Shown here: positions 18,210 through 25,641 of the stretch, one piece after another
Numbering within the stretch: the stretch's first letter is position 1
Layout: each line of letters opens with the position of its first letter
Assembly (NCBI GenBank): GCA_934229275.1
Contig: CAKQDN010000006.1
Location: 1-60,059, forward strand
Direction: 5' to 3'
Length of the DNA stretch: 60,059 bases
Origin: an uncultured Clostridia bacterium
GTDB lineage: Bacteria > Bacillota > Clostridia > Christensenellales > Pumilibacteraceae
Notes under the pieces: generated by a model
Databases searched by the model: none
Seen by the model: only the letters and a program-made list of their open reading frames with translations
What the model was told of the DNA's origin: nothing
Position numbers and translations under genes: made by a program

Positions 18210-18585
18210 TTTCTTTACAAAAAAACAGCACCCGTCGGTAAAATTCCTCGGGGTGCCTTATTTAAGGAGGAAGAAATGATTAAAGGCATTTTTTGCACCC
18301 GAGAGATTTTTTGGCAAAAACGTTTTTTAAGTTAATAAAAACTTAATCGTTATCGCCTCTCACGTCCGCGTTACGGAAACAAAGTCGTTTTGATTTTTCG
18401 GCTTTTCCGTTTCGTCCGTTCACCCGTAATTTTGTTCGCTTATCGCGATTTAACCCGGGATGAGATCGACTGCTTTTAATGCGAAGAAACAATCTTCCTC
18501 TTTGCAAGGAAGATCGTTTGCTTCCGCCTTGCAATGTTATAATGCCCGGCAGTGAAAAAATTATACCGATTTTTCAAAAAAAAGG
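18210..18585 (+). other. Gene-poor leader region with competing hairpins
   Basis: This stretch carries no ordinary gene. Three G/C blocks can pair in two ways: GCACCCG (18228-18234) or GCACCCGAG (18295-18303) with CTCGGGGTGC (18247-18256). Further on, ATCTTCC/GGAAGAT (18492-18514) competes with GCAAGGAAG and CTTCC...CCTTGC (18504-18532). A strong ribosome site and a 19-codon ORF lie between the first blocks. The layout resembles an attenuator but is not a family I recognise. Confidence 0.45.
18276..18335 (+). CDS. Putative 19-residue leader peptide
   Basis: A short ORF beginning MIKGIF and ending FLS, preceded by an excellent AAGGAGG site at 18264-18270 with 5-base spacing. Such a strong site on so short a frame suggests it is translated. 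Its codons 7-10 overlap the GCACCCGAG block that could pair with an upstream block, so a ribosome here would change the folding. No run of one regulatory amino acid is present. The same frame is open upstream to the ATG within palindrome copy A (48 residues in total), but that start has no ribosome site. Function unknown. Confidence 0.45.
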   Translation: MIKGIFCTREIFWQKRFLS

Positions 18586-18614
18586 TTGAAATGCTCCCAT
18601 CGTTGTGGTATAAT
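18586..18614 (+). promoter_or_regulatory. Promoter of the alpha-galactosidase gene
   Basis: TTGAAA (18586-18591), 17-bp spacer, TATAAT (18609-18614); GGAG precedes the ATG at 18663. An additional TATAAT lies at 18538-18543 with a poor -35. Confidence 0.85.
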
Positions 18615-18662
18615 AGTCGCATAATAAGCGACGGAAAAACCTCGCTCGATACGGAGAAAAAT

Positions 18663-20843
18663 ATGGCAATCTTTTTTGACAACCAAAGAAAAACGTTTTA
18701 TCTTGAAAGTAAGAACACGAGTTATGTAATAAAAATCTCGCGGTTCGGCTTTGTCGGCAATGCCTATTTCGGCAAAAAAATCGGTCGCGACGACCTCGAT
18801 TATCTCGAAGTGCTGCGCGACAGAGGCAGCGAAGTCGTTGTGTACGGCGCGCCCGACAGAAGATATTCCCCCAACGTCATGACCAACGAATATCCTGCAT
18901 ACGGCAAGGGTGACTTCCGCGAATGTGCTTTCGTCCCCGTTAGCGAGGACGGCTCCCGCGTGTTCGAAGGTAAATTCGTCGGTTACGAAATTCTTGGCGA
19001 CAAGCCTGCGATTCCCGGAATGCCTTCGCTCTATAAAGACGGCGAAACGCTTAAAATCACGCTTTTCGACCAATTAAGCGGCGTCAAAGTCAATCTTTAC
19101 TATTCGGTTTACGAAGACCTCGACGTCATCGCGAGAAGAGCGGAAATAGTAAATGAAAGCGACGGCGTGTTAATGCTCGACCGCGCCTACAGTTTCAATA
19201 TCGACATGCCCGACGGCAACTATAAACTGCTTACGCAGCACGGAGCGCACTATCGCGAACGCGAACCCGAAATCACGCCCGTCATGCACGGCGTAATATC
19301 GGTCGACAGCAAGAGAGGAGCGACTTCTCTTCATTCTTCGTGCTTTATGGCACTCATGAAGGACAACGCCGGTGAGGAAAACGGCGAAGTTTACGGCTTC
19401 AACCTCGTATACAGCGGCAGTTTCCGCCTTAATTGCGAAAAAACGCCGTACGACATGATCAGAATCAACGGCGGTATAAACGACTTCGACTTCTCCTGGA
19501 AACTCGAAAAAGGCGAATCTTTCTATACGCCCGAAGCGGTTATGGTCTATTCCGACGGCGGACTGGGAAAAATGAGCCGCACGTTCCACGACTTGTACCG
19601 TAAATACCTAATCAACAGAAGATATGTAGACAGCGTTCGCCCGATAGTCATCAACAACTGGGAAGCGACCTATTTCGATTTCGATATACCCAAACTCGAA
19701 GCAATTATCGACAAAGTCAAAGGTTCCGGCATCGATATGTTCGTGCTTGACGACGGCTGGTTCGGTGAGCGCAGCAACGACCGCAAAGGTCTCGGAGACT
19801 GGGTGGTGAACGAGAATAAACTCAAAGGCAGCCTTAAAACGCTTATCGACTACGTCCACGCGTCCGGAATGAAGTTCGGCTTGTGGTTCGAGCCCGAAAT
19901 GGTAAACGAGGACTCCGACGTGTTCCGCGCTCATCCCGACTGGGCAATCAAAATACCCTATCGCAACGCCGCGCCGTCACGCGATCAACTCGTGTTCGAC
20001 CTTACAAAAAAAGAAGTGCGCGACTATGTGGTCGACAGCGTAAACGCCATCCTCGGCGCATACGAAATCGACTATGTAAAGTGGGACATGAACCGTAACA
20101 TAACCGAGATTTTCTCGGACGGACTTACCGCGGACAGACAAAAGGAGATTATGCACCGCTATATTCTCGGCGTGTACGAAATATGCGAGCGCATCGTAAA
20201 CGGCAATCCCGATATTTTCTTCGAGGGCTGCTCGTCCGGCGGCGGAAGATTCGACCCTGCAATGGGCTATTATTTCCCGCAGATCTGGACCAGTGACGAT
20301 ACCGACGCGAACGAACGCACCAAGATTCAGTACGGCACGAGCCTGTGCTATCCGCTGTCGCTTATGTCCTGCCACGTTTCGATCTGCCCCAACCACGCAA
20401 CCGGCAGAACGACGTCTTTCATGACTCGCGCGGACATCGCTCATCTCGGAGCGACCGGCTACGAACTCGACACCACTCAGGTGACGGAAGAGGATCTGGC
20501 TCTCGTGAAAGGTCAGGTAGAAGACTATAAGAGAATGCAGGATCTTATTCTGCACGGCGATCTGTACCGCCTCGACAACCCGTACGAAAGCAACTTCTTC
20601 ACCGAGGAAATTATCGCAAAAGACAAATCCGAAAGCGTTATTACATGCTATCGCAGGCTTTATACGCCCAACTATTCGGTTAAAAGAATATATCCGCGCG
20701 GTCTCGATCCGCACGCAGTCTATTTCGTAGAAGAAATGAACGCTAATCTTTCCGGCTCCACGATAATGAACGCCGGTCTCGTTCCGGTATATCCCCGAGG
20801 AGATTTCGCAACTACCGTATTCCACCTGAAAAAACAACACTAA
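18663..20843 (+). CDS. GH36 alpha-galactosidase
   Basis: Cytoplasmic-type family 36 glycosidase cleaving alpha-1,6-galactosyl residues from melibiose or raffinose-type sugars. The N-terminal beta-sandwich runs to about residue 320 and a (beta/alpha)8 barrel follows (NNWEATYFDF, DDGWFGERSNDRKGLGDW). The nucleophile is Asp475 in YVKWDMNR, the substrate loop is CSSGGGRFD, and the acid/base Asp is probably 545 or 546 in WTSDDTD. About 726 residues, full length. No signal peptide. The frame is open to 18552, but that part contains the promoter, so I place the start at 18663. It stands alone with no transporter or regulator nearby; the PucR gene upstream is a possible but unproven controller. Confidence 0.95.
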   Translation: MAIFFDNQRKTFYLESKNTSYVIKISRFGFVGNAYFGKKIGRDDLDYLEVLRDRGSEVVVYGAPDRRYSPNVMTNEYPAYGKGDFRECAFVPVSEDGSRVFEGKFVGYEILGDKPAIPGMPSLYKDGETLKITLFDQLSGVKVNLYYSVYEDLDVIARRAEIVNESDGVLMLDRAYSFNIDMPDGNYKLLTQHGAHYREREPEITPVMHGVISVDSKRGATSLHSSCFMALMKDNAGEENGEVYGFNLVYSGSFRLNCEKTPYDMIRINGGINDFDFSWKLEKGESFYTPEAVMVYSDGGLGKMSRTFHDLYRKYLINRRYVDSVRPIVINNWEATYFDFDIPKLEAIIDKVKGSGIDMFVLDDGWFGERSNDRKGLGDWVVNENKLKGSLKTLIDYVHASGMKFGLWFEPEMVNEDSDVFRAHPDWAIKIPYRNAAPSRDQLVFDLTKKEVRDYVVDSVNAILGAYEIDYVKWDMNRNITEIFSDGLTADRQKEIMHRYILGVYEICERIVNGNPDIFFEGCSSGGGRFDPAMGYYFPQIWTSDDTDANERTKIQYGTSLCYPLSLMSCHVSICPNHATGRTTSFMTRADIAHLGATGYELDTTQVTEEDLALVKGQVEDYKRMQDLILHGDLYRLDNPYESNFFTEEIIAKDKSESVITCYRRLYTPNYSVKRIYPRGLDPHAVYFVEEMNANLSGSTIMNAGLVPVYPRGDFATTVFHLKKQH

Positions 20844-20862
20844 AAATAATGCGTATCGACTT

Positions 20863-20889
20863 CCCCTCGGCAAAAGCAAAGCCGAGGGA
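20863..20889 (+). terminator. Hairpin after the alpha-galactosidase gene
   Basis: CCCTCGGC (20864-20871) and GCCGAGGG (20881-20888) around a 9-base A-rich loop. There is no immediate T run, so termination is uncertain. Confidence 0.55.
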
Positions 20890-20942
20890 GCCGTTACCGT
20901 AAAAAATCGTTAAAAAATTTTTGCTATTTTGCCGTTTTACGC

Positions 20943-20971
20943 TTGACATCGCAGAGAAAATGAGTTATAAT
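20943..20971 (+). promoter_or_regulatory. Consensus promoter of the tRNA pair
   Basis: Exact TTGACA (20943-20948), 17-bp spacer, exact TATAAT (20966-20971), 37 bases before tRNA-Leu. Matches the expectation for a stable RNA promoter. Confidence 0.95.
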
Positions 20972-21008
20972 AAGCGCTGTGCTTAAGTGAGTTATCGATA
21001 GGCACCGT

Positions 21009-21095
21009 GCGAGTGTGGCGGAATTGGCAGACGCGTAAGTTTCAGGTACTTATATGATTACTCATGTGCAGGTTCAAGTCCTGTCACTCGCACCA
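21009..21095 (+). tRNA. tRNA-Leu (anticodon CAG)
   Basis: Acceptor arms GCGAGTG and CACTCGC, D-stem GCG/CGC, anticodon stem TAAGT/ACTTA with loop TTCAGGT giving CAG, a long variable arm typical of Leu, T-arm GGTTCAAGTCC and encoded CCA. First gene of a two-tRNA unit. Confidence 0.95.
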
Positions 21096-21113
21096 ATTAA
21101 ATTTAACTTTTAT

Positions 21114-21189
21114 CGGGGTATAGCGCAGTTGGTAGCGCGCTTGTCTGGGGGGCAAGAGGTCGTGAGTTCAAGTCTCGCTACTCCGACCA
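21114..21189 (+). tRNA. tRNA-Pro (anticodon GGG)
   Basis: Acceptor arms CGGGGTA and TACTCCG (one G-U), anticodon stem CTTGT/GCAAG with loop CTGGGGG giving GGG, T-loop GTTCAAGTC and encoded CCA. Confidence 0.95.
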
Positions 21190-21198
21190 AGGTAAATA

Positions 21199-21228
21199 AG
21201 CATCGTTTTGTTACGGTGCTTTTTTTTT
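21199..21228 (+). terminator. Terminator of the tRNA pair
   Basis: AGCATCG and CGGTGCT arms (one T-G pair) with an 8-base loop, then nine T residues. Confidence 0.9.
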
Positions 21229-21297
21229 AAGAAAAAAGCATTATGCGGCGTAAAAACACAATAAAAACTTGCGGAAAACGAGAGTAGGGGGGGTAAA

Positions 21298-21618
21298 ATG
21301 TACAAAATATCCGTACCCGTAGATAATAGTAACTTGTCGGATATCGGACGCGAAAAAACATTGTCCGAACTTAAAAAAGTCGGCGCGGAGCGCGTTTTTC
21401 TCGCTATTCACAAATACGAAACGGATACGTTCGGGCGCGATTGTATGATAGCCGATCTGAAAGAAAACAGCCGAATTTTTCAGCCGATCGTCGAACTCGG
21501 AGATAACTACGACGCCGTCGAATTTATCGGCTGTACGGGAAATCTCGAGGGAAACCGCGTGACTTTGTCCGAAATCGCGCCGTACGGATTTGCCGCGTTT
21601 GTCGCCAAGAAGTCGTAA
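21298..21618 (+). CDS. Hypothetical 106-residue protein, possibly an internal-deletion remnant
   Basis: I do not recognise a catalytic domain. The N-terminus (MYKISVPVDN, then GREKTL and GAERVFLAI) reads like the first strand and helix of a longer barrel-type protein. The last 30 residues (VEFIGCTGNLEGNRVTLSE) read like the end of one, with little between, so it may be a gene that lost its middle. A G-rich ribosome site precedes the ATG, and the frame is intact with normal codon use, so it may still be expressed. It stands alone between the tRNA terminator and the riboswitch. Confidence 0.55.
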   Translation: MYKISVPVDNSNLSDIGREKTLSELKKVGAERVFLAIHKYETDTFGRDCMIADLKENSRIFQPIVELGDNYDAVEFIGCTGNLEGNRVTLSEIAPYGFAAFVAKKS

Positions 21619-21644
21619 TTTGTCGCACGGAAGCGAAAAAACGC

Positions 21645-21673
21645 TTGACATACGATTGTTTTCGTGTTATTAT
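21645..21673 (+). promoter_or_regulatory. Promoter of the riboswitch-ATPase unit
   Basis: TTGACA (21645-21650), 17-bp spacer, TATTAT (21668-21673), directly upstream of the aptamer. Confidence 0.85.
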
Positions 21674-21698
21674 TTAATAGTAGACGAAATTCGTCTGC

Positions 21699-21789
21699 CT
21701 TAAGGGAGTAGCGTGCGCGGCTTCAAGCCGTGTAGCAAGTCAACAATCCCGTCTTAACCGTTGTCGGTTGACCCTGGCTTGCTTTAAAA
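21699..21789 (+). promoter_or_regulatory. yybP-ykoY manganese riboswitch aptamer
   Basis: The conserved blocks of the yybP-ykoY class are present in order: AAGGGAGTAGC near 21702, a P2 hairpin CGGC-ttcaa-GCCG, GTCAACA at 21739-21745, a hairpin closing with CGGTTGAC, and CCCTGGC at 21772-21778. This class senses Mn2+ and turns on efflux or homeostasis genes. It is followed by a terminator and a P-type ATPase gene, a standard target. Confidence 0.9.
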
Positions 21790-21854
21790 CGCGAGACTTG
21801 AGCGTAACAATTTTTTTGCTATGCGCAGGTCGGAAACCGTATTTTTTGATATTG

Positions 21855-21886
21855 ACCTCGCATGGCGCTCCGTGCGAGGTTTTTCG
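21855..21886 (+). terminator. Expression-platform terminator of the Mn riboswitch
   Basis: ACCTCGCA...GG and CC...TGCGAGGT arms around CGCT, followed by TTTTTCGTTT, 51 bases before the ATPase start. Probably disrupted when Mn2+ is bound. Confidence 0.85.
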
Positions 21887-21936
21887 TTTAAAAAGACCGC
21901 TCGTGCGGAAAAATACTTTAAGGAGAGTTGTAACCG

Positions 21937-24684
21937 ATGGAAAAAATCAAGAACGTCGAAACGCTGACGAAAGAAAGCCTTTTGAAGCAATTGGGTACGG
22001 ATTCCGAAAAAGGCTTAACCGAAAGCGAAGCACAGAAAAGGCTTAACGAAAACGGCAAAAACAAACTTGCAGAAAAGCCGAAAGACCCGTGGTATAAAAT
22101 CTTTTTCGCGCAGTTCAACGACCCGATGATCTTCGTGCTGTTCGCGGCTATTCTCGTCACGATTGCAGTTTCGATATACGAAACCGTTAATTGGGTAAAA
22201 GCGGGAAACGCGTTCGATTTCTTCGGCGTGGGCGACTGGCCCGACGTCATAATAATCTTCGGAGTCGTCGTGATTAACGCGATAATAGGTACGGTTCAGG
22301 AGATAAAAGCGCAGTCGTCGCTCGAAGCGCTTAAAAAACTATCCAGTCCGGAAACGACGGTAATCCGTGACGGAAAACGCCGCAAAATCAAGTCGGAAGA
22401 TCTTGTCTACGGCGATATAGTCGTTCTGGAAGAGGGCGACACGATAGGAGCGGATTTGCGCCTTATCGAATCGCACAACCTCAAAACCGACGAATCAAGC
22501 CTTACCGGCGAATCCACGCAGGTGGAAAAAGACGCGTCCGTAACCTTTTCCGAAAGCGTGGGCGTTGCCGACAGAACCAACTGCGCTTATATGTCCACAC
22601 CCGTAACGTACGGCAGAGGATTGGGCGTAGTTGTCGGGATCGGAATGGAAACCGAAATCGGCAAAATCGCGTCCGCTCTCGACAGCGAAGAAGAGGACTC
22701 GACTCCGCTTCAGAAGGTGCTGGCAAAACTGTCCAAAACGCTCGGACTTATCACGCTCGCCGTAGTAATCGCCGTGCTTATCGCGGACGTTGCCTGGATA
22801 TTCATCGACGGAAAAGGTACCGAAATCGAAGCATACGTCGAAGCCGTACTTTCGGCTATTTCGCTTGCCGTCGCGGCTATCCCCGAGGGCTTGCCCGCAG
22901 TTGTCACCATAGTTCTTGCGCTCGGCGTTCAGAAAATGGTAAAAGCCAACACGATAGTCAGAAAACTGCCTTCCGTCGAAACGCTCGGAGCGGTTTCGGT
23001 CGTCTGTTCGGATAAAACCGGCACGCTCACTCAGAACAAAATGACCGTCGTCGAAGCGTACGCGGACGATAAAATATATCTTCGCGAAAACTTTGCTTCC
23101 GAGCAGAACGAGCAACTCAAACTGCTCGCAAAAGGCATGTGTCTGTGCAGTAACGCAACCGTTGACGAGGGGTTATACGGCGATCCCACCGAAATCGCGC
23201 TCGTTAATTTTGCAGGCGATATGGGCATGAAAAAAGCCGCTCTCGAAAGCGAGTCGCCCCGAATAAACGAACTGCCGTTCGACAGTGTCAGAAAGATGAT
23301 GACCACCGTTCACGGCGAAACAAACGGAAACGTCGGCTACACAAAGGGCGCAATCGACTCGGTTTTGTCGCGCACGACGCATATACTTGCAGACGGTTTG
23401 GTCCGTCCGATAACCGATGAAGACGTAAAACGAATTTACGAAGTAAACGCGCAGTTCTCCGATCGCGCTCTTCGTGTGCTTGCTCTTGCGATGAAAAACA
23501 CCGACGCACCCGACGAAAACGACTTGACGTTCGTCGGACTTACCGCAATGGTCGACCCCGCCCGGCCCGAAGCGAAGGGAGCGGTTGCAAAGTTCAAACG
23601 CGCCGGCATAGTTACCGTCATGATTACCGGCGACCACAAAGACACTGCGTTTGCGATAGCGCGTGAACTCGGAATATGCGAAGATAAATCGCAGTGCAAA
23701 ACGGGTGCGGAAGTGGATGCCATGACAGACGAACAACTCTGTTCTGCTTGCAAAACCGTAAGAGTGTTCGCCCGCGTTTCTCCCGAAAATAAGGTGCGTA
23801 TAGTCAAAGCGTTCAAGGCAAACGGCAATATCTGCGCCATGACCGGCGACGGAGTGAACGACGCTCCCAGTCTTAAAGCGGCGGATATAGGAATAGCGAT
23901 GGGTATTACCGGAACGGACGTTGCGAAAGGAGCCGCCGATATGGTGCTTACCGACGACAACTTCGCGTCCATAGAAAAAGCCGTAGAGGAAGGCAGAGGA
24001 ATTTTTGCCAACATCAAAAAGACAATTTACTTCCTCATTTCCAGCAATATAGCCGAAGTTCTGGCAATGTTTTTGCTTATTTGCGTCGGTCTGCCCGCTC
24101 CGCTTATTGCAATTCACTTGCTTTGGATTAACCTCATAACCGACAGTCTGCCCGCAATCGCGCTCGGTATGGATAAGACGAGCAGTGACGTGCTTGACGA
24201 AAAACCGCGCGACCCGAACGAAAGCGTTTTCGCTCACGGCGGAATGAAACTTATTCTCGTTCGCGGCGCAATGCTCACGATTTCGGTGTTGGTGGCGTAT
24301 CTTACGGCGTTCTGGCTTAACGGAGACTTCTTGTTCTCTGAGATAAAGGATGCGTCCGACGAAGTACTGCATCAGGCTCAGACCATGGCGTTCACGACGC
24401 TTGCGTTCGGCGAATTGTTCCACATGTTCGCGATGCGCAACACCGAAAAATCGTCGTTTGCTGTGTTCAAGAGCGGCAACGTGATGATGTTCGTCGCGTT
24501 CTTCGTCGGTATCGCGCTTCAATTCGCGGTAATCGAAATACCTGCGCTTCAGATGGTATTCAGTACGGCTAACCTCGATTCGAGAGAATGGATAGTGACG
24601 GCAATCTGCTCGCTACTGCCTATAATCTGGCACGAGATCGTCGTTATCTGTAAGTGCATCGCAAAACGCGTTAAAAAAGCGTAA
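21937..24684 (+). CDS. P-type cation ATPase, probable Mn2+/Ca2+ exporter
   Basis: P2-type ATPase of the calcium/manganese group in the cytoplasmic membrane. Seen: an N-terminal cation-ATPase domain, the LTGEST actuator motif, PEGLP in M4 near residue 315, the phosphorylated Asp359 in SDKTGTLT, the nucleotide domain TGDHKDTA, the hinge TGDGVNDAPSLKAADIG, and M6 with NLITDSLPAIALG, whose Asn and Asp are cation ligands. About 10 transmembrane helices; 915 residues. The manganese riboswitch in front argues for Mn2+ export, whereas sequence alone would allow Ca2+. AAGGAGA gives the start. A terminator follows. Confidence 0.95.
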   Translation: MEKIKNVETLTKESLLKQLGTDSEKGLTESEAQKRLNENGKNKLAEKPKDPWYKIFFAQFNDPMIFVLFAAILVTIAVSIYETVNWVKAGNAFDFFGVGDWPDVIIIFGVVVINAIIGTVQEIKAQSSLEALKKLSSPETTVIRDGKRRKIKSEDLVYGDIVVLEEGDTIGADLRLIESHNLKTDESSLTGESTQVEKDASVTFSESVGVADRTNCAYMSTPVTYGRGLGVVVGIGMETEIGKIASALDSEEEDSTPLQKVLAKLSKTLGLITLAVVIAVLIADVAWIFIDGKGTEIEAYVEAVLSAISLAVAAIPEGLPAVVTIVLALGVQKMVKANTIVRKLPSVETLGAVSVVCSDKTGTLTQNKMTVVEAYADDKIYLRENFASEQNEQLKLLAKGMCLCSNATVDEGLYGDPTEIALVNFAGDMGMKKAALESESPRINELPFDSVRKMMTTVHGETNGNVGYTKGAIDSVLSRTTHILADGLVRPITDEDVKRIYEVNAQFSDRALRVLALAMKNTDAPDENDLTFVGLTAMVDPARPEAKGAVAKFKRAGIVTVMITGDHKDTAFAIARELGICEDKSQCKTGAEVDAMTDEQLCSACKTVRVFARVSPENKVRIVKAFKANGNICAMTGDGVNDAPSLKAADIGIAMGITGTDVAKGAADMVLTDDNFASIEKAVEEGRGIFANIKKTIYFLISSNIAEVLAMFLLICVGLPAPLIAIHLLWINLITDSLPAIALGMDKTSSDVLDEKPRDPNESVFAHGGMKLILVRGAMLTISVLVAYLTAFWLNGDFLFSEIKDASDEVLHQAQTMAFTTLAFGELFHMFAMRNTEKSSFAVFKSGNVMMFVAFFVGIALQFAVIEIPALQMVFSTANLDSREWIVTAICSLLPIIWHEIVVICKCIAKRVKKA

Positions 24685-24695
24685 TACTTAAAATC

Positions 24696-24738
24696 AAAAA
24701 CGGGCGGAAGGAGCGTTAAAACTCTTTCCGTCCGTTTT
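24696..24738 (+). terminator. Terminator after the P-type ATPase
   Basis: Long stem AAAACGGGCGGAAGGAG against CTCTTTCCGTCCGTTTT with a short A/T loop and T run. Confidence 0.9.
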
Positions 24739-24759
24739 TTAGTAGCCAAAATAAGTCGT

Positions 24760-25266
24760 TTACTTGAAGATAATTTCCATGTCGATAAAGTTGTCGAGCC
24801 TTTTTTTTCGGAGCATAAGTCCGCTTCTCTCGATAAAAAACTGGTCAACCGCTTCCCATAAAAACACCCAGGCGAATATGTCTACACATTCCACCCACAG
24901 GTCGTTTACGCCCAATCTCCCGATCAGGAACATGAAAGCGAGAGCAAATACGCCGACTATCGAAAACCACGTCGCAATCACGGTTTTTCTTCGCATATCG
25001 CGGTTTATGTCGTTCAACTGCAACTTGAAATAGTTGCGTATCGCGCGGCCGTATATCTCTTTTTCGTTGTCGTCGATGCAGGTCGAATGTACGGTTAGCG
25101 TGATTTTTTCTTTCGGATGAAAGGCATTCGCGGCGTTTTCGAGAAAACCTGCTACTTCCGGGGAGATAACCGGTTTACCTGTTTCTGCGTACGGCGACAA
25201 AAAGGAAGAGTCGTCGTTTACCGTCATATCTATTTTTGCTTCAGTATAGTTTTTTGTGCTTTGCAT
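24760..25266 (-). CDS. Hypothetical two-helix membrane protein
   Basis: A 168-residue protein of unknown function. The N-terminal 100 residues are soluble and acidic (MQSTKNYTEAKIDMTV...). Two hydrophobic segments follow (about 108-128 and 136-156, TWFSIVGVFALAFMFLIG and a tryptophan-rich second one), then a basic tail (RKKRLD). The frame is open to 25557, but that upstream part is antisense to tRNA-Leu, so the ATG at 25266 is the likely start; GAGG lies 11 bases before it. It is read away from the tRNA and faces the ATPase terminator. No family recognised. Confidence 0.65.
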   Translation of the reverse strand: MQSTKNYTEAKIDMTVNDDSSFLSPYAETGKPVISPEVAGFLENAANAFHPKEKITLTVHSTCIDDNEKEIYGRAIRNYFKLQLNDINRDMRRKTVIATWFSIVGVFALAFMFLIGRLGVNDLWVECVDIFAWVFLWEAVDQFFIERSGLMLRKKRLDNFIDMEIIFK

Positions 25267-25373
25267 AAAAAATAAAACCTCGCTCTTTTGTTTTAATGCG
25301 TGCTGGCGCCCCCCCAAAGTGAATTCCCGGCGACCGCGTCCGAACTCAAATTCAATCGGTAACGTCAACTCTA
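25267..25373. other. Intergenic DNA without a recognised element
   Basis: Contains a C-run next to a GGCGCC and scattered inverted pieces, but nothing I can name. It would be the leader of the 24760-25266 gene. Confidence 0.5.
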
Positions 25374-25420
25374 TAAAAAAGCAGTACGAACGCAAGATTA
25401 TCTCTCGGGTTCGTACTGCT
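25374..25420 (-). terminator. Terminator of tRNA-Leu(CAA)
   Basis: Arms GCAGTACGAAC (25381-25391) and GTTCGTACTGC (25409-25419); on the minus strand the stem is followed by TTTTTT. Confidence 0.9.
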
Positions 25421-25426
25421 CTTCGT

Positions 25427-25513
25427 TGGTGCCGACGGTGGGACTTGAACCCACATGGTATCACTACCGCCGGATTTTGAGTCCGGTGCGTCTGCCAATT
25501 CCACCACATCGGC
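25427..25513 (-). tRNA. tRNA-Leu (anticodon CAA)
   Basis: On the minus strand: acceptor GCCGATG, D-arm with GGAATTGGCAGAC, anticodon stem CCGGA/TCCGG with loop CTCAAAA giving CAA, long variable arm, T-loop GGTTCAAGTCCC, encoded CCA. Confidence 0.96.
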
Positions 25514-25524
25514 TTAACGCGTTT

Positions 25525-25553
25525 ATTATAACACATCGGAGTTTTTTTTGCAA
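25525..25553 (-). promoter_or_regulatory. Promoter of tRNA-Leu(CAA)
   Basis: Minus strand TTGCAA (25548-25553), 17-bp spacer, TATAAT (25525-25530), 11 bases before the tRNA. Confidence 0.85.
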
Positions 25554-25561
25554 GCAAATGA

Positions 25562-25590
25562 TTGAATATTTGCGAAAAATATTGTATAAT
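25562..25590 (+). promoter_or_regulatory. Promoter of polA-coaE-slt
   Basis: TTGAAT (25562-25567), 17-bp spacer, TATAAT (25585-25590). Confidence 0.8.
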
Positions 25591-25641
25591 AATAAAAGAA
25601 CTTGCCTTTGATCGTCAACGGGCGAGATGAAGAGGAACTGT

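Noticed and set aside
18343..18534. A 63-codon leftward frame rich in Arg/Lys/Ser
   Set aside because: TTG start, no ribosome site, low-complexity composition; it lies in the structured leader region and is more easily explained as chance.
23173..24522. A 449-codon open frame antisense to the P-type ATPase
   Set aside because: Same artefact: histidine/arginine/phenylalanine-rich antisense translation of a well-identified gene.
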